A DNA stretch of 64,000 bases from RHKX01 sp963745755. GTDB lineage: Bacteria > Actinomycetota > Thermoleophilia > Solirubrobacterales > 70-9. How positions within the stretch are numbered: position 1 is the first letter of the stretch; each line of letters begins with the position of its first letter. The position numbers were made by a program, and so were the translations under genes. The stretch is from assembly GCA_963745755.1 (NCBI GenBank), contig CAVUYP010000001.1, positions 2,790,001 through 2,854,000 on the forward strand, in the 5' to 3' direction. The notes beneath the pieces are model-generated. The model made no database searches. It worked only from the letters and a program-made list of their open reading frames with translations, and had not been told where the DNA came from. Below, one piece after another: positions 45,484 to 53,717 of this stretch.

Positions 45484-46005
45484 ATGAGCGACACCGAGAC
45501 CCACGAGCTGATCACCGACCAGGCCGGACGCGAGGCATCGGGCGCCCACCCGTACGGCCGCTACCTCGAGGAGTTCGAGGTCGGCGCCGTCTACAAGCAC
45601 TGGCCCGCCAAGACCGTGACCGAGTCGGACGACCACCTGTTCTGCCTGATCACGATGAACCACCACCCGCTGCACCTCAACGACGTCTACGCCGGCGAGT
45701 CCCAGCAGGGCAGGAACGTCGTCGTCGGGCCGCTCGTCTACTCGCTGGCGCTCGGCATGTCGGTCAGCGACGTCTCCGGCAAGGCGATCGCGAACCTGGC
45801 GACCGAGGACCTCAGCCACCCGAACCCGGTGTTCCACGGTGACACGCTCTACTGCGAGTCGGAGGTCCTCGAGGTCCGGCCCTCGAAGTCGAAGCCGGAC
45901 CGCGGCATCGTCAAGGTCCACACCCGCGTCTACAAGCAGGACAACACGCTCGTCGCCGAGTTCAAGCGGACGGTCCTGATCCCCCGCAAGAACCCCGGGG
46001 AGTAG
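45484..46005 (+). CDS. mch: MaoC-family dehydratase, candidate mesaconyl-CoA hydratase
   Basis: A 173-residue hotdog-fold hydratase beginning GRYLEEFEVGAVYKHWPAKT. The catalytic region is FCLITMNHHPLHLNDVYAGE (a MaoC hydratase signature with NHHPLHL), followed by VVGPLVYSLALGMSVSDVSG and HGDTLYCESEVLEVRPSKSK. The single-domain form seen in actinobacterial ethylmalonyl-CoA clusters hydrates mesaconyl-CoA to beta-methylmalyl-CoA. ATG 45484 has GAGGAGCA upstream. It lies directly downstream of the msd candidate, so the assignment is strong by context, moderate by sequence. Confidence 0.82.
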   Translation: MSDTETHELITDQAGREASGAHPYGRYLEEFEVGAVYKHWPAKTVTESDDHLFCLITMNHHPLHLNDVYAGESQQGRNVVVGPLVYSLALGMSVSDVSGKAIANLATEDLSHPNPVFHGDTLYCESEVLEVRPSKSKPDRGIVKVHTRVYKQDNTLVAEFKRTVLIPRKNPGE

Positions 46006-46024
46006 GGCGGGCGGGCACGTCGCG

Positions 46025-46682
46025 GTGGCCGATCCGTACGCAACCCGGCGCCCCGACCTGAGCGGCCGCCCCGACGGCCCGCCGCCGTGGGCGGCCGCGG
46101 TGAGCAGCCGCGGTGGCGCCCTGATCGGCGCCGACGGCAGCCTCGAGCCGGGCGCGGAGTTCGCCGTCGTCGGCTGCCGGGGGATCGGCACCGCTGGCGC
46201 CGGTGGCGCTGCTCGAGCCGCCGCTGGCGGTGCTGCTCTGGCTCGAGCACGTCGCCGCCGAGCGCGAGGCGAAGGCCGCCAACGGGCTGCTCGCGGGTCT
46301 GGCGGCCCTCGCGAAGCCGATCTTCGCCGTCAAGCACGGCGCCGTCGGCGGACCGGCCGACCGCCCGGGCTGTACCGCGATCGAGCCGGAGCTGGTCGCC
46401 GCGGTCCTCGACGCCCGCGAGGCGGTCGCCTGGGAGCGGGATCCCGACTTCGGCTACCACGTTGCCGCCGCCGTCCCGGGGCTCGACGACCCGGCCGCGC
46501 GGGTGCTGTTGCCGCGGCTCCTCTACGCCGACAACGGGCGGGTCTACGAGCACGCCGGCCTCGTCGCCGACAAGCAGCGCGAGCGCCACGAGATCGCCGC
46601 CGCCGTGGCGGGCCTCGATCCGACCGTCGTCGCGGTCGCCGGCTGGCCGCCTCGCGTCACCACCGACAGCTGGCGCGACTAG
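46025..46682 (+). CDS. Uncharacterised protein (about 218 aa) beside mch, one frameshift
   Basis: Starts at GTG 46025, 19 bp after mch in the same direction, so probably in the same operon. It reads MADPYATRRPDLSGRPDGPP, then SLEPGAEFAVVGCRGIGT. After a +1 shift at about 46194 it continues as VALLEPPLAVLLWLEHVAAE, GGPADRPGCTAIEPELVA and PRLLYADNGRVYEHAGLVAD. No signal peptide, membrane helix or metal motif is visible. I do not recognise the family. The span is one base over a multiple of three, so the frame break is probably an error. Its place in the ethylmalonyl-CoA cluster makes a role there worth testing. Confidence 0.6.
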
Positions 46683-46775
46683 CGCGGCTCTCCGGCCGCC
46701 CGGTCTGCCGCCGTCGAAGGCGGCGGCTTGCGAAGCTGTGCGGGCACCAGGTCGACAGATGAGGAGAGACGACGA

Positions 46776-47831
46776 ATGAGCGATACCCCCGAGACCCTCG
46801 ACGCGCTGATCCGCGTTCCCGCCCCCTCCGGATACGAGACGCCGGCGGCCGAGGTGTGGCGCGAGGCGGCGTCGTTCGGCGACGTCGCCGCCGACGTCCT
46901 CGGGTCCTCGACGGTCTCGGTCGGCGTCGCCGAGGACCGGCCGACCGTCGCGGTCGTCGGCCACATCGACGAGATCGGGCTGTTCGTCAGCCACGTCGAC
47001 GACGAGGGCTTCCTCTGGTTCGGGCCGATCGGCGGCTGGGACCCGCAGAACCTGGTCGGCCAGCGGGTCGTCATCCGCGGCCGCGACGGCGAGGTGCCGG
47101 GCGTGATCGGCAAGAAGCCGATTCACCTGCTCGAGCCCGACGATCGTAAGAAGCCGGCCGAGATCAAGTCGATGCACATCGACATCGGCGCCCGCGACAA
47201 GGACGAGGCGCTGAAGCTGGTCAGCGTCGGCGATCCGGCGGTGCTCGCGGCGGAGCCGCTGAACCTGCCGAACGGCCGGCTCGTCTCGCGCTCGCTCGAC
47301 AACCGGCTCGGCTCCTACGTCGCCCTCGAGGTCGCCCGCCGGATCGGCGCCGGGGAGGACGTGCCGGTCGGCGTCGTCGGCTGCGCTGTATCGCAGGAGG
47401 AGATCGGCCTGTTCGGCTCGGCGACGACCGGCTTCTCGCTGAACCCCGACGTGGCGATCGCCGTCGACGTCACCCACGCCACCGACGCGCCCGGCATCTC
47501 GAAGCAGGAGAACGGCGACCACGCGCTCGGCTCGGGCCCGGTCGTCGCTCGTGGCTCGACCCTGAGCCCGAAGGTCTCCGACCTGCTCCGCGACGCCGCC
47601 GAGGCCGAGGAGATCGACTTCACGTTCGAGGCCTCGGGCCGCTACACCGGCACCGACGCCGACTCGCTGCAGATCGCGCGGGGCGGCATCGCCACCGGCC
47701 TGATCTCGATCCCGCTCCGCTACATGCACTCGTCGGTGGAGATGGTCGCCCTCGAGGACGTCGAGGGGGCGATCCGCCTGATCGAGGCATTCGTGCGCAG
47801 GCTCGACCCGGCCGAGTCGTTCCTCCGCTGA
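46776..47831 (+). CDS. M42-family metallopeptidase
   Basis: A 351-residue cytoplasmic aminopeptidase/endoglucanase-like protein of family M42. Probable dinuclear-metal ligands are His in VVGHIDEIG, Asp in SLDNRLGSY, Glu in SQEEIGLFG, Asp in AVDVTHAT and His in YMHSSVEM. The start MSDTPETLDALIRVPAPSG is typical. GAGGAGAG precedes ATG 46776. It follows the uncharacterised mch-linked gene by 93 bp. Confidence 0.92.
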   Translation: MSDTPETLDALIRVPAPSGYETPAAEVWREAASFGDVAADVLGSSTVSVGVAEDRPTVAVVGHIDEIGLFVSHVDDEGFLWFGPIGGWDPQNLVGQRVVIRGRDGEVPGVIGKKPIHLLEPDDRKKPAEIKSMHIDIGARDKDEALKLVSVGDPAVLAAEPLNLPNGRLVSRSLDNRLGSYVALEVARRIGAGEDVPVGVVGCAVSQEEIGLFGSATTGFSLNPDVAIAVDVTHATDAPGISKQENGDHALGSGPVVARGSTLSPKVSDLLRDAAEAEEIDFTFEASGRYTGTDADSLQIARGGIATGLISIPLRYMHSSVEMVALEDVEGAIRLIEAFVRRLDPAESFLR

Positions 47832-47945
47832 GCAGTCGGCAGGGCGCCGCCTGGCGAGCTGCCCGCACGGCGGCGGCACGGGTATGGCAGTGAGGGAAGG
47901 GGAATGGCCGGCGCCGGGTTGCTCGCGAAGGGGGCGGAACGGGTG

Positions 47946-47992
47946 GCGATTGGGCGATTCCGACGGCTATTCCGTCGTTTTGCCCCAATCGC
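47946..47992. repeat. 47-nt palindromic hairpin beside tandem repeats
   Basis: GCGATTGGGC at the left pairs with GCCCCAATCGC at the right, and the inner CGACGG and CCGTCG close a CTATT loop. It forms a long two-part hairpin 32 nt before the first full repeat unit of the 48-kb array. It shares only the initial GGTGGC (with flank) with the palindrome at 39703. Confidence 0.7.
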
Positions 47993-48024
47993 CCGCGAAG
48001 CGGAGCCCCTACGGCTTGGGCAGG

Positions 48025-48160
48025 CACACATGTCTTCCGGCCCCGTCACCGCGCCACCCGGGGAGACCGGACGCGAAGCGGAGCCTCCCGGCGGGCGAGA
48101 CACACATGTCCTCCCGTCCCGTTCACCGCGCCACCCGGGGAGACCGGACGCGAAGCGGAG
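48025..48160 (+). repeat. Tandem repeat array, two full ~77-bp units (repeat copies B and C)
   Basis: Two units of 59-60 nt (48025-48083 and 48101-48160) begin CACACATGTC and end CGCGAAGCGGAG, about 56 of 60 positions identical, at a 76-77 bp period. A third unit end, CGCGAAGCGGAG at 47994-48005, marks a more degenerate unit upstream. The 351-bp gap they occupy (47832-48182) holds no gene that I can support. The same sequence occurs inverted at 39601-39660. Confidence 0.82.
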
Positions 48161-48182
48161 GATCTCCCCGGAGGTATCTACC

Positions 48183-48752
48183 TCAGTGGGCTTCGTCGGC
48201 CGCGTGCGCGGGCGGCCGCGATTCCTCGGCGAGCGAGGTGATCTCGAGCGGGCCGCGGGCGGCGCCCTCGAGGACGTCGGAGGCCTCGTTCGGCGAGCGG
48301 GCGTAGAGCTCGACGAGGAGGTGGACGACGATCCGCTCCTCGTCGTGCTTGTGGAAGCGGACGTGGGTGAAGAACTCGCGGGTGCCGGCATCGCCGAAGG
48401 CGCCGTAGGTGAGGCTGTCGGCGGCCTCGGGGCCGGAGCAGACCTCGACGAGGTCCTGGTCGACGGTGACCGTGCAGGAGGCGACCCAGGGGGTGCCGGC
48501 GACGAGCCGCTCCCAGCGGTCCGGGATCGGCACCACCTTGCCCTCCTCGACGGCGAGGTGGGGCTGGTCGTGCATGCAGTCGAGGCACTGGACGACCGAC
48601 TCCTGGACCTCGTCGATCCGCTCGGCCGGCTCGCCGGTCTCGGGGTCGATGCGGAGGATCGCGTCGTAGTGCACCTGCGCCTCGAGGCGCTGCGACCAGC
48701 AGCGGTAGCAGCGCAGCCAGGCGCTGCGATCGGTGTTGAGCTCTTCGGCCAT
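48183..48752 (-). CDS. Hypothetical protein with two CxxC pairs (189 aa)
   Basis: The N-terminal part contains two CxxC pairs (CYRCW and CLDCMH, about residues 15-18 and 55-58), likely a structural zinc site. A large C-terminal domain follows with VASCTVTVDQDLVEVCSGPE and ADSLTYGAFGDAGTREFFTH. I place the start at ATG 48752 (MAEELNTDRSAWLRCYRCWS) rather than the open extension upstream, which is Arg/Pro-rich. I do not recognise the family. Confidence 0.7.
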   Translation of the reverse strand: MAEELNTDRSAWLRCYRCWSQRLEAQVHYDAILRIDPETGEPAERIDEVQESVVQCLDCMHDQPHLAVEEGKVVPIPDRWERLVAGTPWVASCTVTVDQDLVEVCSGPEAADSLTYGAFGDAGTREFFTHVRFHKHDEERIVVHLLVELYARSPNEASDVLEGAARGPLEITSLAEESRPPAHAADEAH

Positions 48753-48810
48753 GCGTAACCCCAATTGTGGCGGGTCGGGCAAGGCGGCGCCGGCGGCACG
48801 CCGGTGACTG

Positions 48811-49368
48811 TCAGGACCGTTGCGGCGCCTCTCCGCGGAGCAGCGAGTACATGGCGACGTCCCGGGACGTGCCCTTGATGACCAGCCAGGAGCGGAGGAT
48901 GCCCTCGAAGCGGAACCCACAGCGCTCGGCGACGGCGCAGGAGGCAACGTTGCCGCGCTCGGCCGCGATCCCGATCCGGTCGACCGGCAGGCTCGCGAAG
49001 ATCCAGCCGCTGAGCAGCGTCACCGCCCGCGCCGCGACCCCGCGGCCGCGCGCACCGGCCGCCAGCCAGTAGCCGACCTCACAGCGACGCTCGTCGCGGT
49101 CGAAGCGGACGATGCCGGCAGCGCCGAGGAATCCGCCGTCCGCGGCGTCGACGAGAGCGAGGTGGAGCTCCTCGCCCGGTCCGGAGCGCCACGCGCCGAT
49201 CCACTCCCGCATCGCGTCGGCATGGTTGTCGTCGGGGACCCGGGTCCAGCGCAGGACGTCGGGATCGAGCGAGGCCGCGGCGATCTCCTCGAGGTCGGAC
49301 TCGGCATGCAGGCGCAGCCGCACGACGCCGTCGTCGATCCCGCCGATCGGGAACTCGATCGCCGCCAC
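48811..49368 (-). CDS. GNAT acetyltransferase, RimJ/RimL-like
   Basis: A 185-residue GCN5-related N-acetyltransferase. The CoA-binding pyrophosphate loop is ARGRGVAARAVTLLSGW, and IAAERGNVASCAVAERCGFRFEG is the conserved beta4-beta5 region of RimJ/RimL proteins (quoted in two parts). These modify protein N-termini or small amines; the target is unknown. Its ATG 49368 lies 6 bases from the stop of the ethylmalonyl-CoA mutase gene upstream on the same strand. Confidence 0.88.
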   Translation of the reverse strand: MAAIEFPIGGIDDGVVRLRLHAESDLEEIAAASLDPDVLRWTRVPDDNHADAMREWIGAWRSGPGEELHLALVDAADGGFLGAAGIVRFDRDERRCEVGYWLAAGARGRGVAARAVTLLSGWIFASLPVDRIGIAAERGNVASCAVAERCGFRFEGILRSWLVIKGTSRDVAMYSLLRGEAPQRS

Positions 49369-49374
49369 CGGGCG

Positions 49375-51375
49375 TCAGGCCGGCTGCGAGGCGGCCGCCG
49401 GCTCGGCGACGAGCTCGGCGATGTCGACCATGATCCGGTTCAGGTCGAAGTCCTTGGGCGTGTAGACGCGGGCGATCCCGGCCGCGGTCAGGGCGGCGGC
49501 ATCGGCGGGCGGGATGATCCCGCCGACGATCACCGGCGCCTCGACGCCGGCCTCGCGAATCAGCTCGACGACGCGGGGGACGAGCTCGCGATGGGAGCCG
49601 GAGAGGATCGACAGGCCGATCACGTCGACGTCCTCCTGGACGGCGGAGGCGGCGATCTCCTCGGGCGTCAGGCGGATGCCCTGGTAGATGACCTCCATGC
49701 CGACGTCGCGGGCGCGGACGGCGATCTGCTCGGCGCCGTTGGAGTGGCCGTCGAGGCCGGGCTTGGCGACGAGGATCCGGATCCGGTGGCCGATCGAGTC
49801 GCTGACCGCGGCGACCCGCTCGCGCACCTCGGTGAGCAGCCCGGCGTCGCCGCCGACCGCTGAGCCGTCGAGCCCGGTCGGCCCCCGGTAGGCGCCGAAG
49901 ACCTTCCGCAGCGCCTCCGCCCACTCGCCGGTGGTGACGCCGGCCTTGGCGGCTTCGATCGTCGCCGGCATCAGGTTCGCGGTCTCGTCGGCGGCGGCCG
50001 ACGCGAGGGCTGCGAGGGCGCGCTCGGCGGCGCCGGCGTCGCGGCCGGCCTTCCATTCCTCGAGCGCCTCGATCCGCTCGCGCTCGACCTCGGGGTCGGG
50101 GGTGAGGATGCCGCCGTCGTCGCCGACCGTCAGCGGCGAGTCCTCGGTCTCGGTGAAGCAGTTCTGGCCGATCACCTTGAGGTCGCCGGACTCGATCCGG
50201 GTCAGGCGGTCGCGGTGCGATTCGACGAGGCGGGCCTTCATGTAGGCGACGGCCTCGCTGCTGATCGCGCCGCCGTGCTCGGCGACGACCGCCATCTCGC
50301 TGCGGGCGCCCTCGATCAGCTCGTCGACCAGCCCCTCCATGACCTTCGAACCCTCGAAGATGTCGGGGTAGTCGAGCAGGTCGGTCTCGTTGGCGAGGAT
50401 CTGCTGGATCCGCAGGCTCCACTGCTGATCCCAGGGCCGGGGGAGGCCGAGCGCCTCGTTCCAGGCCGGCAGCTGGATCGCCCGCGCCCGGGCGTCGCGG
50501 CCGAGGGTGACGGCGAGCGCCTCGAGGACGATCCGCGGCACGTTGTTCTCGGGCTGCGCCTCGGTCAGGCCGAGCGAGTTGACCTGGACGCCGTAGCGCA
50601 TCCGCAGGAAGCGGGGCTCGGTGACGCCGTAGCGCTCGCGGCCGAGCTCCTCCCAGAGGACGCCCATCGCCCGCAGCTTCGCGTGCTCCTCGATGAAGCG
50701 GACGCCGGCGTTGACGAAGAAGCTGATCCGGCCGAACACCTTCGGAAAGTCCTGCTCGGAGACCTGACCGCGCTCGCGGACCGAATCGAGCACCGCGATC
50801 GCGTTGCTGATCGCGTAGGCGATCTCCTGGACCGGTGTCGCCCCGGCCTCCTGGAGGTGGTAGGAGCAGATGTTGATCGGGTTCCAGCTCGGGATCTCGT
50901 TGACGGTGAACGCGACCATGTCGGCGATCAGCCGCATCGACGGCTTCGGGGGGAAGGCGTAGGTCCCGCGCGAGAGGTACTCCTTGATGATGTCGTTCTG
51001 GGTCGTCCCCTTGAGCGAGTCGCGCGGCACGCCCTGCTCGTCGGCGACGGCGACGTAGAGCCCGAGCAGCCAGGCGGCCGTGGCGTTGATCGTCATCGAG
51101 GTGTTCATCTCGGCAAGCGGGATGCCGTCGAGGAGCGTCTCCATGTCGCCGCGGTGGACCACCGAGACGCCGACCTTGCCGACCTCGCCGCGGGCGAGCA
51201 CAGCATCGGGGTCGTAGCCGGTCTGGGTGGGTAGGTCGAAGGCGATCGAGAGCCCCGTCTGCCCCTTCGCGAGGTTGCGCCGGTAGAGCTCGTTCGAGCG
51301 CCGGGCGTCGGAGTGCCCGGCGTAGGTACGCATCACCCAGGGCCGGTCTCGCTCGGGCAGCCGATGCTCGCTCAT
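49375..51375 (-). CDS. ecm: Ethylmalonyl-CoA mutase (coenzyme B12-dependent, MeaA-like)
   Basis: A 666-residue adenosylcobalamin mutase that converts (2R)-ethylmalonyl-CoA to methylsuccinyl-CoA. The N-terminus reads MSEHRLPERDRPWVMRTYAG, and SIAFDLPTQTGYDPD, GTTQNDIIKEYLSRGTYAFP and NPINICSYHLQEAGATPVQE mark the TIM-barrel. The cobalamin-binding domain (about 530-655) has DGHSNG (the DxHxxG motif), SILSG and GGIIPP. Length and the PWVMRTYAGHSDARRSN segment fit the MeaA/Ecm branch rather than methylmalonyl-CoA mutase. It belongs with ccr, mcl, msd and mch in this window. Confidence 0.9.
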   Translation of the reverse strand: MSEHRLPERDRPWVMRTYAGHSDARRSNELYRRNLAKGQTGLSIAFDLPTQTGYDPDAVLARGEVGKVGVSVVHRGDMETLLDGIPLAEMNTSMTINATAAWLLGLYVAVADEQGVPRDSLKGTTQNDIIKEYLSRGTYAFPPKPSMRLIADMVAFTVNEIPSWNPINICSYHLQEAGATPVQEIAYAISNAIAVLDSVRERGQVSEQDFPKVFGRISFFVNAGVRFIEEHAKLRAMGVLWEELGRERYGVTEPRFLRMRYGVQVNSLGLTEAQPENNVPRIVLEALAVTLGRDARARAIQLPAWNEALGLPRPWDQQWSLRIQQILANETDLLDYPDIFEGSKVMEGLVDELIEGARSEMAVVAEHGGAISSEAVAYMKARLVESHRDRLTRIESGDLKVIGQNCFTETEDSPLTVGDDGGILTPDPEVERERIEALEEWKAGRDAGAAERALAALASAAADETANLMPATIEAAKAGVTTGEWAEALRKVFGAYRGPTGLDGSAVGGDAGLLTEVRERVAAVSDSIGHRIRILVAKPGLDGHSNGAEQIAVRARDVGMEVIYQGIRLTPEEIAASAVQEDVDVIGLSILSGSHRELVPRVVELIREAGVEAPVIVGGIIPPADAAALTAAGIARVYTPKDFDLNRIMVDIAELVAEPAAASQPA

Positions 51376-51438
51376 GACGTCATTCTAGATCGGAAGCGCC
51401 GAGCGCCGCCGCTGCGGCGGCCTTGTACGTTCCCCGCC

Positions 51439-52272
51439 GTGACCGCGACCCGTCTGATCGACGCCCGCCATCTCGGCCTCGACCGCGTGATCGGCGTCTG
51501 GGAGCGGGACGGCGTCCTCATCGATCCCGGGCCGGCGAGCACGATCGAGCGGGTCCTCGCGGCGCTCGGGGAGCAGCGGCCCCGGGCGATCCTGCTCACT
51601 CACATCCACCTCGACCACGCCGGCGCGACCGGGACGCTGGCAGTCCGCTTCCCCGGCCTCCCCGTCTACGTCCACGAGGCCGGAGCCCCGCACCTCGTCG
51701 ACCCGACCCGGCTGCTGCGCAGCGCCGGCAGGCTCTACGGCGACCGGATGGAGGAGCTCTGGGGCGAGGTCCTGCCGGTGCCGGCGGCCAACGTCGTCGC
51801 GCTCGCCGGCGGCGAGACCGTGGCGGGCCTGGAGGTGCTCGCCGCCCCCGGCCATGCCTCCCACCACGTCGTCTACCTCGATCCCGAGGGCGGCGATGCG
51901 TTCGTCGGCGACGTCGGCGGCGTCCGGATCCCGCCCGGCGAGACGGTCTGGCTGCCGACGCCGCCTCCCGACATCGACCTCGAGCGCTGGCGCGCCTCGA
52001 TCGCGGCGGTCGCCGAGCGCCGCCCGGAGCGGCTGCGGCTCACCCACTACGGATCCGCCGAGGACCCCGAGGCGCACCTCGCCGCGACGCTGGCCGAGCT
52101 CGAACGGCTCGCGGAGAGCTCGCGGGAACGCGACCGCGAGCGTTTCCTGGCCGGCCTCGAGGCGCGGATCGGCGCCGAGCCGCCGGATCTGGCCGAGCGC
52201 GTCCGCTCGGCGATGCCCCCCGAGCAGACCTGGCTGGGCCTCGAGCGCTACCAGCGCCACCGAAAAGGCTGA
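51439..52272 (+). CDS. Metallo-beta-lactamase-fold hydrolase
   Basis: The 277-residue protein has the MBL motif THIHLDHAG with His55, His57, Asp59 and His60, and the downstream APGHASHHVVY and VGDVGGVRIPPGE. A C-terminal helical tail follows (AATLAELERLAESSRERD). GTG 51439 is chosen because the preceding sequence is unrelated to the fold. It diverges from ecm across 63 bp. It could be a glyoxalase II-like thioesterase or a lactonase; the substrate is unknown. Confidence 0.85.
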   Translation: MTATRLIDARHLGLDRVIGVWERDGVLIDPGPASTIERVLAALGEQRPRAILLTHIHLDHAGATGTLAVRFPGLPVYVHEAGAPHLVDPTRLLRSAGRLYGDRMEELWGEVLPVPAANVVALAGGETVAGLEVLAAPGHASHHVVYLDPEGGDAFVGDVGGVRIPPGETVWLPTPPPDIDLERWRASIAAVAERRPERLRLTHYGSAEDPEAHLAATLAELERLAESSRERDRERFLAGLEARIGAEPPDLAERVRSAMPPEQTWLGLERYQRHRKG

Positions 52273-52374
52273 ACGGGGACCGCGACTCCTGCGCCTCTTT
52301 CGTGTTCGCAATCTTCGAGGCACCCGATCCGGGCAATGCGGCGGAGGTCCGCCGGCCCGGCTACGCTCACCACG

Positions 52375-53040
52375 ATGACCAAGCGAATCGCACTGACAGC
52401 AACGATCCTGGCCGCGCTCGCGGTCGCGATCCCTGCCTACGCGGGGATCGCGATCTACAACAACGGCTTCTCGTCGAAGTCCGACTACTCGCAGGTCACC
52501 AAGCAGTCCGGCAAGAAGAAGAAGTGCAAGCGCAACTGGCGCAACAAGGCGGCGCTCGGCTTCACGGTCAAGGGCGGCAAGCAGAACTGCGCGCTGAAGA
52601 CGCCGGTCGAGGGGGACACGACCAAGCCCGACCTGATCGTCCAGGTCAACGCGAAGCTGACCGCGAAGACCGAGAAGGCGACGCGCAAGGGCGCCTACGT
52701 CGGCGTCTCGGTCCGTTCGAGCCGCAAGGACGGCTACACGTTCCGGGTCATCCCGAAGACCCGCAAGTGGGAGCTGGTCGAGAACAAGGTCGTGCTCGAG
52801 AAGGGCAAGGACAAGGCGATCGCGGGAATGAAGAAGCGGAACTCCCTGGAGATCCGCGCGAAGGGCGCCAAGATCATCGGCAAGGTGAACGGCAAGAGCA
52901 TGATCTCCTACAAGGACCCTGCTCCCGACGACGTCAAGGGCACCGGCACCGGGCTCACCTACGGGATCAAGCAGAAGGTCAAGAAGAAGCAGGCGGTCGG
53001 CTTCTTCGACAAGCTCAAGGTCCAGGTTCCGAACCCCTGA
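52375..53040 (+). CDS. Secreted lectin-like beta-sandwich protein (221 aa)
   Basis: A signal peptide (IALTATILAALAVAIPAYA, residues 5-23) precedes a Lys-rich protein resembling DUF1080/LamG-type jelly rolls: FSSKSDYSQVTKQSGKKKKC, GYTFRVIPKTRKWELVENKV, LEIRAKGAKIIGKVNGKSM and GLTYGIKQKVKKKQAVGFFD. Two Cys may form a disulfide. The basic composition is unusual among the neighbouring genes. It may bind polysaccharide; no enzyme motif is visible. ATG 52375 begins the signal peptide. Confidence 0.72.
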   Translation: MTKRIALTATILAALAVAIPAYAGIAIYNNGFSSKSDYSQVTKQSGKKKKCKRNWRNKAALGFTVKGGKQNCALKTPVEGDTTKPDLIVQVNAKLTAKTEKATRKGAYVGVSVRSSRKDGYTFRVIPKTRKWELVENKVVLEKGKDKAIAGMKKRNSLEIRAKGAKIIGKVNGKSMISYKDPAPDDVKGTGTGLTYGIKQKVKKKQAVGFFDKLKVQVPNP

Positions 53041-53096
53041 CCGGTTCCGCCCCGCGCTAGATTGCCGATGGGCATGGGGGCGCAACCGAGGCAGCG

Positions 53097-53384
53097 ATGA
53101 CGACCGAGACGATCGAGCGACCGCGGACGTCGGGGCCCGACACGGGCGCCGGCGGCTGGCGCGTGATCGTCCGCAACGACGACCACAACACCTTCGAGCA
53201 CGTCGCCGGGACGCTCGCCCGGGTCATTCCCGGAGTCAGCTACGGCAACGGCATGGCGTTCGCGAACACGATCCACAACACCGGCCAGGCGATCGTCTGG
53301 AGCGGCATGCGCGAGCCCGCCGAGCACTACTGGGAGCAGCTGGCCGCGGCCGGGCTGACGATGGCGCCGCTCGAGCAGCACTGA
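53097..53384 (+). CDS. clpS: ATP-dependent Clp protease adaptor ClpS
   Basis: A 95-residue N-end-rule adaptor that delivers substrates to ClpAP/ClpCP. The conserved segment VIVRNDDHNTFEHVAGTL contains the NDxxT substrate-binding loop; GNGMAFANTIHNTGQAIVWS (ends given) forms the central helix with the I/V-rich core, and AAAGLTMAPLEQH ends it. The N-terminal extension (1-20) is unstructured. The strong hairpin after the stop fits a monocistronic or terminal gene. Confidence 0.93.
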   Translation: MTTETIERPRTSGPDTGAGGWRVIVRNDDHNTFEHVAGTLARVIPGVSYGNGMAFANTIHNTGQAIVWSGMREPAEHYWEQLAAAGLTMAPLEQH

Positions 53385-53399
53385 GGCGGCACCGAACGG

Positions 53400-53430
53400 C
53401 GAAGGGCGCCCGGCGGGCGCCCTTCGGCTT
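53400..53430. terminator. Hairpin terminator after clpS
   Basis: CGAAGGGCGCCC pairs perfectly with GGGCGCCCTTCG around GGC, a 12-bp stem (53400-53411 with 53415-53426). It serves clpS and possibly the convergent small basic gene. Confidence 0.8.
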
Positions 53431-53433
53431 CGA

Positions 53434-53616
53434 TCAGAGCTGCAGGAGCCTGCCGCCGGCGCCGGGCGGCGAGCCGCCGAGGCTGCCGCGCGGCCGGCGC
53501 CAGAGCCCGCGGCGGCGCTTGCGGCGCGCCTCGCGGAGCGTGTGCGCGATCCCCTCCTGGCGCCGGGTCTCGGTGCGGGTGGGGAGGGGCTGTGCGATGA
53601 GTGTCGAGCTGGTCAT
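53434..53616 (-). CDS. Small basic protein (60 aa)
   Basis: MTSSTLIAQPLPTRTETRRQ leads into EGIAHTLREARRKRRRGLWR, a highly basic and probably disordered C-terminus. A very good ribbon of ribosome-binding sequence, AGGAGG, sits 7 nt upstream of ATG 53616, which argues against a random shadow. It diverges from the LysR-type gene. Possible DNA- or RNA-binding is suggested only by its charge. It is shorter than most annotated genes. Confidence 0.5.
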   Translation of the reverse strand: MTSSTLIAQPLPTRTETRRQEGIAHTLREARRKRRRGLWRRPRGSLGGSPPGAGGRLLQL

Positions 53617-53717
53617 GGTGCGCCTCCTGGAAGTTCGATTCCGGTGATGGATCCAGGGTGCCGGAGAACCTGAATAAGCGCAATAGATTTGTCTAGACCG
53701 ATTGATAAGCTTGACTG

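Noticed and set aside
47946..48160. The 48-kb repeat array as a CRISPR array
   Set aside because: Units are 59-60 nt with about 17 nt between them, too long for CRISPR repeats and with no variable spacers. No Cas gene is near.
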